DNA of 8,980 nucleotides from an uncultured Clostridia bacterium (GTDB lineage Bacteria; Bacillota; Clostridia; Christensenellales; Aristaeellaceae), in assembly GCA_934647305.1 (NCBI GenBank), contig CAKUFI010000095.1:1-8980 (forward strand). Reading direction: 5' to 3'. Every line of letters starts with the position of its first letter. Position 1 is the stretch's first letter. The notes beneath the pieces are model-generated. The model did no database searches, was not told the DNA's origin, and saw nothing but the letters and a program-made list of their open reading frames with translations. Of the stretch, positions 1 to 5,805 are shown piece after piece. Position numbers and translations under genes: made by a program.

Positions 1-5
1 GACGG

Positions 6-110
6 CTCAAATCGTAGATTTGAGGCGCGGCACCTGGCCGGGGAGCTTGCTTCCCCGTCCACCAGCTTGTCAAAACTCTTTTGACAAGCTGGTGGGTCGG
101 CATTGCCGAC
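6..110. repeat. Array of four adjacent hairpins
   Basis: Four inverted repeats lie nearly end to end. Arms 6-13 and 17-24 (CTCAAATC with GATTTGAG) enclose loop GTA. Arms 39-44 and 52-57 (CGGGGA with TCCCCG) enclose a short loop. Arms 59-75 and 79-95 form a perfect 17-bp stem around a 3-nt CTC loop. Arms 96-102 and 104-110 form GTCGGCA / TGCCGAC. No T-run follows any of them, so none is a classic intrinsic terminator. No promoter could be picked out for the downstream Nudix gene. The GTCGGC-N3-GCCGAC hairpin recurs at 3824, 3951 and 4062, which links this array to the repeats in the middle of the window. The pairing is read directly; function is unknown. Confidence 0.8.
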
Positions 111-120
111 TCGCATCCCG

Positions 121-160
121 CTGGGGGAGGTTCCGCTGCGCTACGCGCTCCCCCAGACCC
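121..160. repeat. G-rich clamp hairpin with C-rich tail
   Basis: CTGGGGGAG (121-129) pairs with CTCCCCCAG (148-156) around an 18-nt insert that can form a small inner GCG/CGC pairing. A C-rich tail continues past 156. Related modules, with G4-5AG paired to CTCCCC or TCCCC and then a C-rich tail containing CCNACC or similar, are at 39-63, 8745-8785 and 8812-8856. The rest of the gap to the Nudix gene (161-217) shows no clear promoter or structure. Confidence 0.7.
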
Positions 161-217
161 CCACCGAAGTTTGTCTGCCGGTGCTCCACCGCACGCATTC
201 GCGGCCGACGCCCCATC

Positions 218-222
218 GGAGG
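218..222 (+). promoter_or_regulatory. Ribosome binding site fixing the Nudix start
   Basis: GGAGG lies 8 nt before the ATG at 231. It decides the start: the in-frame ATG at 81 would add 50 residues translated straight through the hairpin array and has no comparable site. Confidence 0.85.
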
Positions 223-230
223 TTTTCAGC

Positions 231-713
231 ATGCCAGACAGCAGGCGTTTTCCGGGCAAACACGAGCCTGGACGATCGAATCAGTCTTCCTTCTCCAGAC
301 CGCCTCAGCGCTCCGCCGGGGCGGTGCTGTTCACCCGGCGCGGGAGCGAGTGCGTGCTGGTGCGGTCGCGCACTGGCGAATGGGGCCTGCCCAAGGGACA
401 CCTGGAGGTGGGCGAGACGGAGGCTCAGGCGGCCGTGCGCGAGGTGCTTGAGGAAGCCGGCGCGCGCGCAAGGCTGCTTCCCGGCTTCCGCGAGGAAATC
501 GCCTATTCCCTGCCGGGCGGCGAGCGGAAGGTCGTGACCTTCTTCGCGGCGGCGAGTGAAGAGGACGCCTTTGCGCCCCGCGAGGCCGACGTGACGCAGT
601 CGGGCGCATTCACCCTGGACGAGGCGCTGGCGCTGATTCCGCACGAGGACGTTCGGCGGGTACTGCGGCACGCCTTCGCGCAATACACACACAACGAGGT
701 AGCACATGGGTAA
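231..713 (+). CDS. Nudix hydrolase, possibly diadenosine tetraphosphatase-type
   Basis: A 160-residue Nudix hydrolase. This family cleaves nucleoside diphosphates linked to another moiety using Mg2+ held by the Nudix box. The box is complete at about residues 56-78: G56, E62, then REVLEEAG at 70-77, matching G-x5-E-x7-REUxEExGU. The fold begins around residue 29 (SAGAVLF), after a polar, basic, probably disordered N-terminal tail. WGLPKGH before the box and GFREEIAYSL plus KVVTFF after it resemble asymmetric Ap4A hydrolases. That substrate is an inference from similarity; nothing visible excludes another dinucleotide or NTP. No signal peptide, so cytoplasmic. The ATG at 231 has GGAGG 8 nt upstream. 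Its last 8 bp overlap the start of topB, implying one transcript and coupled translation. Length is typical for a single-domain Nudix enzyme. Confidence 0.92.
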   Translation: MPDSRRFPGKHEPGRSNQSSFSRPPQRSAGAVLFTRRGSECVLVRSRTGEWGLPKGHLEVGETEAQAAVREVLEEAGARARLLPGFREEIAYSLPGGERKVVTFFAAASEEDAFAPREADVTQSGAFTLDEALALIPHEDVRRVLRHAFAQYTHNEVAHG

Positions 714-2829
714 AACGCTGGTCATTGCGGAAAAGCCGTCGGTCGGCAGGGACATCGCGCGGGTGCTGGGCGCGAACGCGAAGGGCGAGGGCACGCTGAG
801 CGGGGGCGACTGGATCGTTTCCTGGGCGGTGGGCCACCTGGTGACGCTGTGCGACCCGGAGGAGCTGAATCCGGCCTGGAAAAGGTGGTCGATGGAGCAG
901 CTGCCCATGCTGCCCGAGGAGCTCAAGACCAAGGTCATTCCCGGCAAGACGCGCGCGCAGTACAACCTGCTCAAGAAGCTGATGAACGACAAGGGCGTAG
1001 ATCGGATCGTGTGCGCGACCGACTCCGGGCGGGAAGGTGAGCTGATTTTCCGCTACATCTATCATCAGGCGGGCTGCAAAAAGCCGGTCGACCGGCTGTG
1101 GATTTCCTCGATGACCGACGCGGCCATCCGCGAGGGCTTCGCCGCGATCAAGCCAGACTCCTGCTACGACGGGCTGTACGAGAGCGCCCGCTGCCGCAGC
1201 GAGGCCGACTGGCTGGTGGGCATGAACGCCTCGCGCGCCTATACGCTGAGGTACGACGCGCTTTTGTCGGTCGGCCGCGTGCAGACCCCGACGCTGTGCC
1301 TGATCGTGCAGCGCGACCGGGAGATCGAGGCCTTTGTGCCGCGCGACTACTGGGAAATCCAGGCCAACTTCGGCGACTATACCGGCTCCTGGATCGACCC
1401 GCAGAGCAAGGAGACCAAGTGCTTCGACGAGCAGCTGGCCCAGGCGATCTGCGGCCGGGTCAAGGGGCAGACCGGCACGGTGACGCTCTCGAAGCGCGAA
1501 AAGAAGCGCATGCCCTCGCCGCAGCTGTACGACCTGACCGAGCTGCAGCGGGACGCGAACCGCATCATGGGTCTGTCCGCCGCGCAGACGCTCAAGCTGG
1601 CGCAGGCGCTCTATGAGGAACACAAGCTGCTCACCTATCCGCGCACCGACAGCCGCTACCTGTCCCACGACATGGTGGGCAAGGTGCGCAAGGTGATCTC
1701 GACGCTGCCCGGCGAATACGCGCCGCTTGCCCAGCCCCTCAACGCCCTCGAGAAGCTCCCCTATTCCCCCCGCATGTACAACGACGCCAAGGTGACCGAC
1801 CACCACGCCATCATTCCCACCGGCAACTACGCCGCGCTCTCCCGGCTGAACGACCGCGAGCGCAGGCTGTTCGACCTGGTGGCCAGGCGGCTCCTCTCGA
1901 TGCACTACCCGGACTACGAGTACGAGTCGGCCCGGATCGAGACGCGCGTGGGCGAGGATACCTTCCTGTCCACCGGCACCACGCCGCTCAAGGAGGGCTG
2001 GAAGGCGGTCTACAAGGACATTTCCCCGCGTAAGAAGAGCAAGGACGTGCTGCTGCCCGCCCTGAGCGAGGGCGACACGCGCGCCGTCCATTCGGCAAAG
2101 GCGGTCAAGAGCGCCACCAAGCCGCCCGAACACCTGACCGACGCGACGCTGCTCTCCGCGATGGAGAACGCCGGGCGCACGCTGACCGACGAGTCCCTGC
2201 GCGAGAGCATGAAGGACAGCGGCCTGGGCACGCCCGCCACCCGCGCCGCCACCATCGAGCGGCTCATCGAGGTGGGCTACGTCTCGCGCAAGGGCAAGAC
2301 GCTGCTGTCCACCCCCAAGGGACAGCGCCTCATCGCTGTGGTGCCCGAGCAGATCGCCTCGGCGCAGACCACCGGCAAATGGGAAAAGGCGCTCTCGACG
2401 CTCGCCCGCTGCGAGGACGAGGCCGAACGCAGCCGCCTGTCCGACCGGTTCATGTCCGGCATCCGCAGGTACGCGGACTTCCTGGTTCAGTCGGCCAAGA
2501 GCGCGACCGATCAGGTGAAGTTCGACCCGGAGGAGCGGCGCGGCAAGGGCAAAAAGCCGGTTCACAGAACCAGGCAGCTCAATCTGGCATGCCCGATCTG
2601 CAAGCAAGGCATGCTCACCATGAACGACAAGGCCTACGGCTGCTCCCGCTGGAAAGAGGGATGCCGGTTTACCATCTGGAAGGACGCGCTGGTTCGCGCG
2701 GGCGGCCCGGAGATCTCTCCGGACATGCTTTCCGGATTGCTTCAGACCGGCCAGTTCGAGACGCCCGACGGCGTCGCGCGCTACTCCCCTGACGCGGAGC
2801 GGCCCACATGGCAGAAAAGGAGTAAATAA
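706..2829 (+). CDS. topB: DNA topoisomerase III (type IA)
   Basis: A 707-residue type IA topoisomerase, which cuts one DNA strand through a 5'-phosphotyrosine and passes another strand to resolve recombination and replication intermediates. The N-terminal Toprim domain has AEKPS with E9 and ATDSGREGE at 104-112. The second acidic position there is glycine (D106-S-G108), as I recall from Bacillus-type TopB. SVGRVQTPTL is at 188-197. The active-site motif LTYPRTDSRYLS is at 309-320 with Y311 as the predicted nucleophile. SGLGTPATRAATIERL at 505-520 is another type IA signature. The C-terminus carries a four-cysteine zinc-ribbon-like segment (C629, C632, C646, C653) of the kind found in topoisomerase C-terminal domains. 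The ATG at 706 overlaps the Nudix stop and has CGAGGT 5 nt upstream. Length suits a chromosomal TopB. TopB also rides on conjugative elements, but no conjugation gene is in view. Confidence 0.97.
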   Translation: MGKTLVIAEKPSVGRDIARVLGANAKGEGTLSGGDWIVSWAVGHLVTLCDPEELNPAWKRWSMEQLPMLPEELKTKVIPGKTRAQYNLLKKLMNDKGVDRIVCATDSGREGELIFRYIYHQAGCKKPVDRLWISSMTDAAIREGFAAIKPDSCYDGLYESARCRSEADWLVGMNASRAYTLRYDALLSVGRVQTPTLCLIVQRDREIEAFVPRDYWEIQANFGDYTGSWIDPQSKETKCFDEQLAQAICGRVKGQTGTVTLSKREKKRMPSPQLYDLTELQRDANRIMGLSAAQTLKLAQALYEEHKLLTYPRTDSRYLSHDMVGKVRKVISTLPGEYAPLAQPLNALEKLPYSPRMYNDAKVTDHHAIIPTGNYAALSRLNDRERRLFDLVARRLLSMHYPDYEYESARIETRVGEDTFLSTGTTPLKEGWKAVYKDISPRKKSKDVLLPALSEGDTRAVHSAKAVKSATKPPEHLTDATLLSAMENAGRTLTDESLRESMKDSGLGTPATRAATIERLIEVGYVSRKGKTLLSTPKGQRLIAVVPEQIASAQTTGKWEKALSTLARCEDEAERSRLSDRFMSGIRRYADFLVQSAKSATDQVKFDPEERRGKGKKPVHRTRQLNLACPICKQGMLTMNDKAYGCSRWKEGCRFTIWKDALVRAGGPEISPDMLSGLLQTGQFETPDGVARYSPDAERPTWQKRSK
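2815..2822 (+). promoter_or_regulatory. Ribosome binding site for a GTG-started gene
   Basis: AAAAGGAG lies 10 nt before GTG at 2833, inside the last codons of topB. It supports the unusual GTG start. The first later in-frame ATG (residue 21) would remove the FVDLEN catalytic motif. Confidence 0.75.
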
Positions 2830-2832
2830 CCC

Positions 2833-3819
2833 GTGGCAAAATCGAATTTCGCGGTCTTTGTTGACCTGGAAAACGCGGGCGGCAAGGAGTCCATGCTGAC
2901 CAACATCATCGAAAAAGTGAAGATCCGCGGCGACATCCTGCTGGGCAAGGTGTACGGCTACACCGACCGCTACAGTTACCTCAAGGAGTGCCTGCTGAGC
3001 AATACGTTCTCGGTCGTGCCCTCCCTTCGATATGGAAAGAATCAGAAAAACAACCTGGACATTCAGCTGGTGATCGACGCGATGGAGGTGGCCTACACCA
3101 ACCCGCTCATCGACAGCTTCTGCATCGTCTCGGGCGACAGCGACTACATGCCCCTGGTCGGGCGGCTCAAGAGCATGGGCAAGTACGTGCTGGGCATTTC
3201 CCGCTCGGAGGTGGCCAGCGGCATCTTCATCAAGGCCTGCAACGAGTTCATCTTCCTGGAGTCGGTCGCGGCCGTCAAGCAGCCCGCCCGCAAGAAGAGC
3301 AAAAACAGCGACGCGTCCGGCGACCCGGTCGCAGTGGACGAGATTGTCAAGCAGGTGGAGAACATCCTGCACGACGAGGACTCGCTCTATGCCAGCGAGC
3401 TCAAGGACACGCTGGTGCGCCTGCGCCCCGACTTCGACGAGCGCAACTACGGCTGCTCCACCTTTGGCAAGTTCATCTCCATGGTGACCGCCAAGAGCCC
3501 GATCATCAAGTCCTGGACGGAAAACTCCGCGCTCATGGTCGGCCTGAACGCCGGCGACGACGCGTCTCCCGCCCCGCAGCTGAACAAGGACAACTGGCTG
3601 CCCGCCTTCCGCGACTGCCTGGCCCAGTTCAAGGACGACGGCTTCGAGCGCATCAACCCCTCCATCCTCAAGTCCTCCATACAGGCCGAGTATCCCGATT
3701 TCGACGAGCGCCAGATCGGCTTCAAGCGCTTCTCGGACATCATGAAGCGGCTTGAAAAGGAAGGCCTGCTGGTCGTGGAGATGGACGAGCAGCACACGAT
3801 GCTGCTGAAGATCTGCTAG
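2833..3819 (+). CDS. NYN-domain (PIN-like) protein with two OST-HTH/LOTUS domains
   Basis: A 328-residue protein. Residues about 5-145 form a NYN domain, a PIN-like metal-dependent ribonuclease fold (LabA/DUF88 type). Likely acidic metal ligands are in FVDLENAG (D11, E13), NNLDIQLVIDA (D76, D82) and VSGDSDYMPL (D102, D104). A basic linker (about 150-164, with ARKKSK) leads to two similar segments, about 168-238 and 254-327. Both contain PDFDER (199-204 and 288-293) followed by a phenylalanine-containing helix, as in OST-HTH/LOTUS domains, which bind RNA in eukaryotic proteins such as MARF1. RNA binding and cleavage here are inferred from the families; the substrate is unknown. It starts with GTG 3 bp after the topB stop, so it is almost certainly co-transcribed with topB. 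No signal peptide or membrane segment is seen. The active-site acids look intact. Confidence 0.88.
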   Translation: MAKSNFAVFVDLENAGGKESMLTNIIEKVKIRGDILLGKVYGYTDRYSYLKECLLSNTFSVVPSLRYGKNQKNNLDIQLVIDAMEVAYTNPLIDSFCIVSGDSDYMPLVGRLKSMGKYVLGISRSEVASGIFIKACNEFIFLESVAAVKQPARKKSKNSDASGDPVAVDEIVKQVENILHDEDSLYASELKDTLVRLRPDFDERNYGCSTFGKFISMVTAKSPIIKSWTENSALMVGLNAGDDASPAPQLNKDNWLPAFRDCLAQFKDDGFERINPSILKSSIQAEYPDFDERQIGFKRFSDIMKRLEKEGLLVVEMDEQHTMLLKIC

Positions 3820-3822
3820 GCT

Positions 3823-3947
3823 GGTCGGCAGTGCCGACTGCCACCTGCTGCCGCCGGTTCTATCGACGAATTCGGGAACCATAAATTCAAGTTCCCGAAT
3901 TCTCCGGTTTTCCGGAATCCCCCGGAAAACGCATGTTGGCGCTGCCG
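3823..3947. repeat. Hairpin repeat unit A (125 bp)
   Basis: First of three tandem units, starting 3 bp after the NYN gene stop. Order: H1 GTCGGCA/TGCCGAC (3824-3830, 3832-3838); linker with GCTGCCGCCGG (3847-3857); H2, perfect 12-bp arms GAATTCGGGAAC/GTTCCCGAATTC (3868-3879, 3891-3902) with loop CATAAATTCAA; H3 GTTTTCCGG/CCGGAAAAC (3907-3915, 3922-3930); then a degenerate H4 around 3935-3948. It matches unit B at an offset of 127 bp with four differences (3832, 3839, 3857, 3937). No T-run follows, so it is not an ordinary terminator for the upstream operon. Confidence 0.93.
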
Positions 3948-3949
3948 CC

Positions 3950-4074
3950 GGTCGGCAGGGCCGACAGCCACCTGCTGCCGCCGATTCTATCGACGAATTC
4001 GGGAACCATAAATTCAAGTTCCCGAATTCTCCGGTTTTCCGGAATCCCCCGGAAAACGCATGTCGGCGCTGCCG
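3950..4074. repeat. Hairpin repeat unit B (125 bp, 97% identical to A)
   Basis: Direct repeat of unit A: 121 of 125 positions are identical by manual alignment. H2 and H3 are unchanged. H1 is shortened to GTCGGC-AGG-GCCGAC (3951-3965). H4 is a full GTCGGC-GCT-GCCGAC hairpin (4062-4076, running 2 bp past the aligned unit), whereas unit A has a poor version. Near identity implies recent duplication or gene conversion. Confidence 0.93.
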
Positions 4075-4078
4075 ACTC

Positions 4079-4205
4079 GGGCAGGCTGAGCCTGCACCCA
4101 CTGGCTGCCGCCGGATAGCGCACGAAACCAGCCGCCATAAACTGAAGCGGCTGATTTCTTCGAATCCGCAGGCTTCCCTGCGGATTGAAGGGCGACACTG
4201 TCGCC
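4079..4205. repeat. Diverged hairpin repeat unit C
   Basis: Same element order as A and B with different stem sequences. H1 is GCAGGCT-G-AGCCTGC (4081-4095). The linker GCTGCCGCCGG (4104-4114) is conserved exactly with unit A. H2 has arms CAGCCGC/GCGGCTG (4129-4135, 4147-4153) and an 11-nt loop CATAAACTGAA, 9 of 11 identical to the loop in A and B. H3 is AATCCGCAGG/CCTGCGGATT (4163-4172, 4177-4186). H4 is GGCGACA-C-TGTCGCC (4191-4205). Offsets from B are about 129-130 bp. That this is a homologous unit is inferred from shared order, linker and loop. Confidence 0.75.
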
Positions 4206-4266
4206 TCGTCCGACCGGGCGCTGCCGACGCGAAAAACGGCCAAGGTCTGCGTTTCCGAGCCCCACC

Positions 4267-4363
4267 GCCCGCGCCGCGGGCACCTCCCCTTTCATGGGAG
4301 GCTTTCGGGCGTGAGGCGCCCCTGAAAGGGGAGCTGTCACCGCAAGGTGACTGAGGGGTTTTC
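4267..4363 (+). other. Structured leader-like element before the MATE gene
   Basis: GCCCGCG-C-CGCGGGC (4267-4281) is a hairpin. CTCCCCTTTCA (4284-4294) pairs with TGAAAGGGGAG (4323-4333), enclosing GGGCG/CGCCC (4307-4311, 4317-4321). CCTCCC (4283-4288) can instead pair with GGGAGG (4296-4301), which excludes the larger stem. Next comes GTCACC-GCAA-GGTGAC (4336-4351), a GNRA-capped hairpin, then TGAGGGGTTTTC. Sequences of the type GGGGAGCTG-stem-loop-CTGAGGGG are, as I recall, common intergenic repeats in gut Clostridia; I cannot verify that here. It ends about 60 nt before the MATE start, so it may lie in that mRNA leader. The stretch between unit C and this element (4206-4266) shows nothing convincing. 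Confidence 0.6.
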
Positions 4364-4368
4364 TACAG

Positions 4369-4380
4369 CAATTCGAATTG
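4369..4380. promoter_or_regulatory. 12-bp perfect palindrome, candidate operator
   Basis: CAATTCGAATTG is a perfect palindrome 42 bp upstream of the MATE start codon, in an AT-rich patch of otherwise GC-rich DNA. Its position suits a repressor site for an efflux gene, but no -35/-10 pair was recognised nearby and no regulator gene is in view. The role is inference. Confidence 0.35.
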
Positions 4381-4410
4381 GGCGAGGGAGTCTCCGCCTT
4401 CTCCCGCATG

Positions 4411-4416
4411 AGAGGA
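4411..4416 (+). promoter_or_regulatory. Ribosome binding site fixing the MATE start
   Basis: AGAGGA lies 6 nt before ATG 4423. The in-frame alternatives (TTG 4378, ATG 4408) have no well-spaced site and would add a non-hydrophobic extension that MATE proteins do not need. Confidence 0.7.
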
Positions 4417-4422
4417 AGAACC

Positions 4423-5805
4423 ATGGTACTGACAAAGGACAAATCGTTTTACAGGCAGTTTTTCTCGCTGCTGCTGTTCATCGCGGTGCAGAACCTGGTG
4501 GTGTACAGCGTGTCGCTGGCCGACAACGTGATGCTGGGCCGGTATTCCGAGGAGGCGCTCAGCGGCGTGGCCCTGGCCAACCAGATCCAGTTCCTGCTGC
4601 AGATGATCACCAACGGCGTGGGCGAGGGGCTGGTCGTGCTCTCCGCTCAGTACTGGGGCAAGCGCGAGACCCGGCCGATGTGCAATATCCTGTGCTCCGG
4701 CCTGATCGTGGCGGTGTTTTCCGGCGCGGTGTTCATGCTGGCCGGACTGGCCTGCCCGTATCAGCTGCTGCACCTTTTGTGCCCGGATGAGGAAGCCGTG
4801 CTCATGGAGGGCGTGAAGTACATGAAGATCATCAGCTTCACGTACATCCTCTTCGGCGTGGATCAGGTGCTGCTCGCCCAGATGCGCAGCGTGGAAAACG
4901 TGAGAATCGGCCTGTTTTCCTCGCTGGTCGCGCTCTTCGCCAACGTGGGGCTGAACTACCTGCTGATCTTCGGCAAGCTGGGGCTGCCGGCGCTGGGCAC
5001 GCAGGGCGCGGCGATTGCGACGCTGATTTCGCGCGTGATCGAGACCGCGGTCATGCTGGTCTACGTGCTGAAGATCGACAAAAAGCTGCGCCTGAAGTTC
5101 AGTCAGCTGTTCGCGTTCAACCGCCTGCTGTGGAGCGATTACATCAGGACCGCCACCCCGGTCATCCTCTCGGGCATGTCCTGGGGCATTGCGATGTTCC
5201 TGCAGACGGCCATACTGGGCCGCATGGGCTCGGCCTGCATCGCGGCCAACAGCATCGCCGCCTCGCTGTTCTCGATCATCTCGGTCGTGGCCTACGGCGG
5301 CTCGAACACCGCGGCCATCGTCACCGGCAAGCTGGTCGGCGAGGGCGACAGGGAGCGGCTGCACGAGTGCGTGAACACAATGCAGCTGATCTTCCTGGGC
5401 ATCGGCCTGATCTCCGGCGCGGCGCTGTTCGCGGCCAAGGACCTGATCATCGGGTTCTACGACGTGCAGGAGAGCACACGGGCGCTTGCCAGGCAGTTTT
5501 TGAGCATCCTGTCGATCACGCTGATCGGCACCTCGTATCAGGTCGCCTGCCTGACCGGCATCGTGCGCGGCGGCGGCCACACCAAGTTCGTGTTCTACAA
5601 CGACCTGGTATTCATGTGGGGCATCGTGCTGCCCGCGTCGTTTTTGTGCGCGTTCGTGTTCAAGACCTCGCCGGCGGTCGTGTTCTTCTGCCTGAAGGCC
5701 GACCAGATTCTCAAGTGCTTCGTGGCCGTGTTCGAGGTGAACAGCTACCGCTGGGTGCGCAAACTGACCCGATCCGAGACGCAATTGGAGGAAAACATCG
5801 CATGA
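4423..5805 (+). CDS. MATE-family multidrug/toxin efflux transporter
   Basis: A 460-residue integral membrane protein. MATE transporters export cationic drugs or metabolites using a Na+ or H+ gradient. The sequence is hydrophobic throughout and fits 12 membrane helices in two halves of six (about 12-215 and 245-440), the usual MATE size and plan. Family-like features are ADNVMLGRYSEEALSGVALA (33-52), FANVGLNYLLIFGKLGLPALG followed by TQGAAIATLISR (172-204), and RGGGHTKFVFYNDLVFMWG (382-400) in the second half. The charged C-terminal tail (TRSETQLEEN) is probably cytoplasmic. Substrate and coupling ion cannot be told from the sequence. Its stop overlaps the next start (ATGA, 5802-5805), so the transporter and the EEP hydrolase are translationally coupled. 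Upstream lie a structured element and a palindrome that might control it. Confidence 0.94.
   Translation: MVLTKDKSFYRQFFSLLLFIAVQNLVVYSVSLADNVMLGRYSEEALSGVALANQIQFLLQMITNGVGEGLVVLSAQYWGKRETRPMCNILCSGLIVAVFSGAVFMLAGLACPYQLLHLLCPDEEAVLMEGVKYMKIISFTYILFGVDQVLLAQMRSVENVRIGLFSSLVALFANVGLNYLLIFGKLGLPALGTQGAAIATLISRVIETAVMLVYVLKIDKKLRLKFSQLFAFNRLLWSDYIRTATPVILSGMSWGIAMFLQTAILGRMGSACIAANSIAASLFSIISVVAYGGSNTAAIVTGKLVGEGDRERLHECVNTMQLIFLGIGLISGAALFAAKDLIIGFYDVQESTRALARQFLSILSITLIGTSYQVACLTGIVRGGGHTKFVFYNDLVFMWGIVLPASFLCAFVFKTSPAVVFFCLKADQILKCFVAVFEVNSYRWVRKLTRSETQLEENIA

Noticed and set aside
81..230. Upstream extension of the Nudix protein to ATG 81
   Set aside because: It would translate the hairpin array, has no good ribosome site, and adds nothing to the Nudix fold; ATG 231 has GGAGG at ideal spacing.
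1377..1595. Short internal antisense frames within topB and other genes
   Set aside because: They are shadows of well-supported genes with no start signals or recognisable domains of their own.
706..2829. topB as evidence of an integrated conjugative element
   Set aside because: No relaxase, type IV secretion, integrase or partition gene is in the window, and the neighbours look like ordinary chromosomal genes.
610..4101. Open frame of about 1160 codons on the minus strand
   Set aside because: It runs antisense to Nudix, topB and NYN, begins inside the hairpin repeats, is rich in Ala, Arg, Gly, Leu and Val with no recognisable domain, and is explained by GC-rich codon usage removing stops from one antisense frame. 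Similar antisense frames at 4363-5817 and 6686-8722 mirror the MATE and GH42-like genes.
3823..4205. CRISPR array
   Set aside because: The units are 125 bp, nearly contiguous, internally palindromic and lack unique spacers; no cas gene is present.
4378..4422. Upstream TTG (4378) or ATG (4408) start for the MATE gene
   Set aside because: No well-placed ribosome site, whereas AGAGGA precedes ATG 4423. The 4378 start would also fall on the palindrome.
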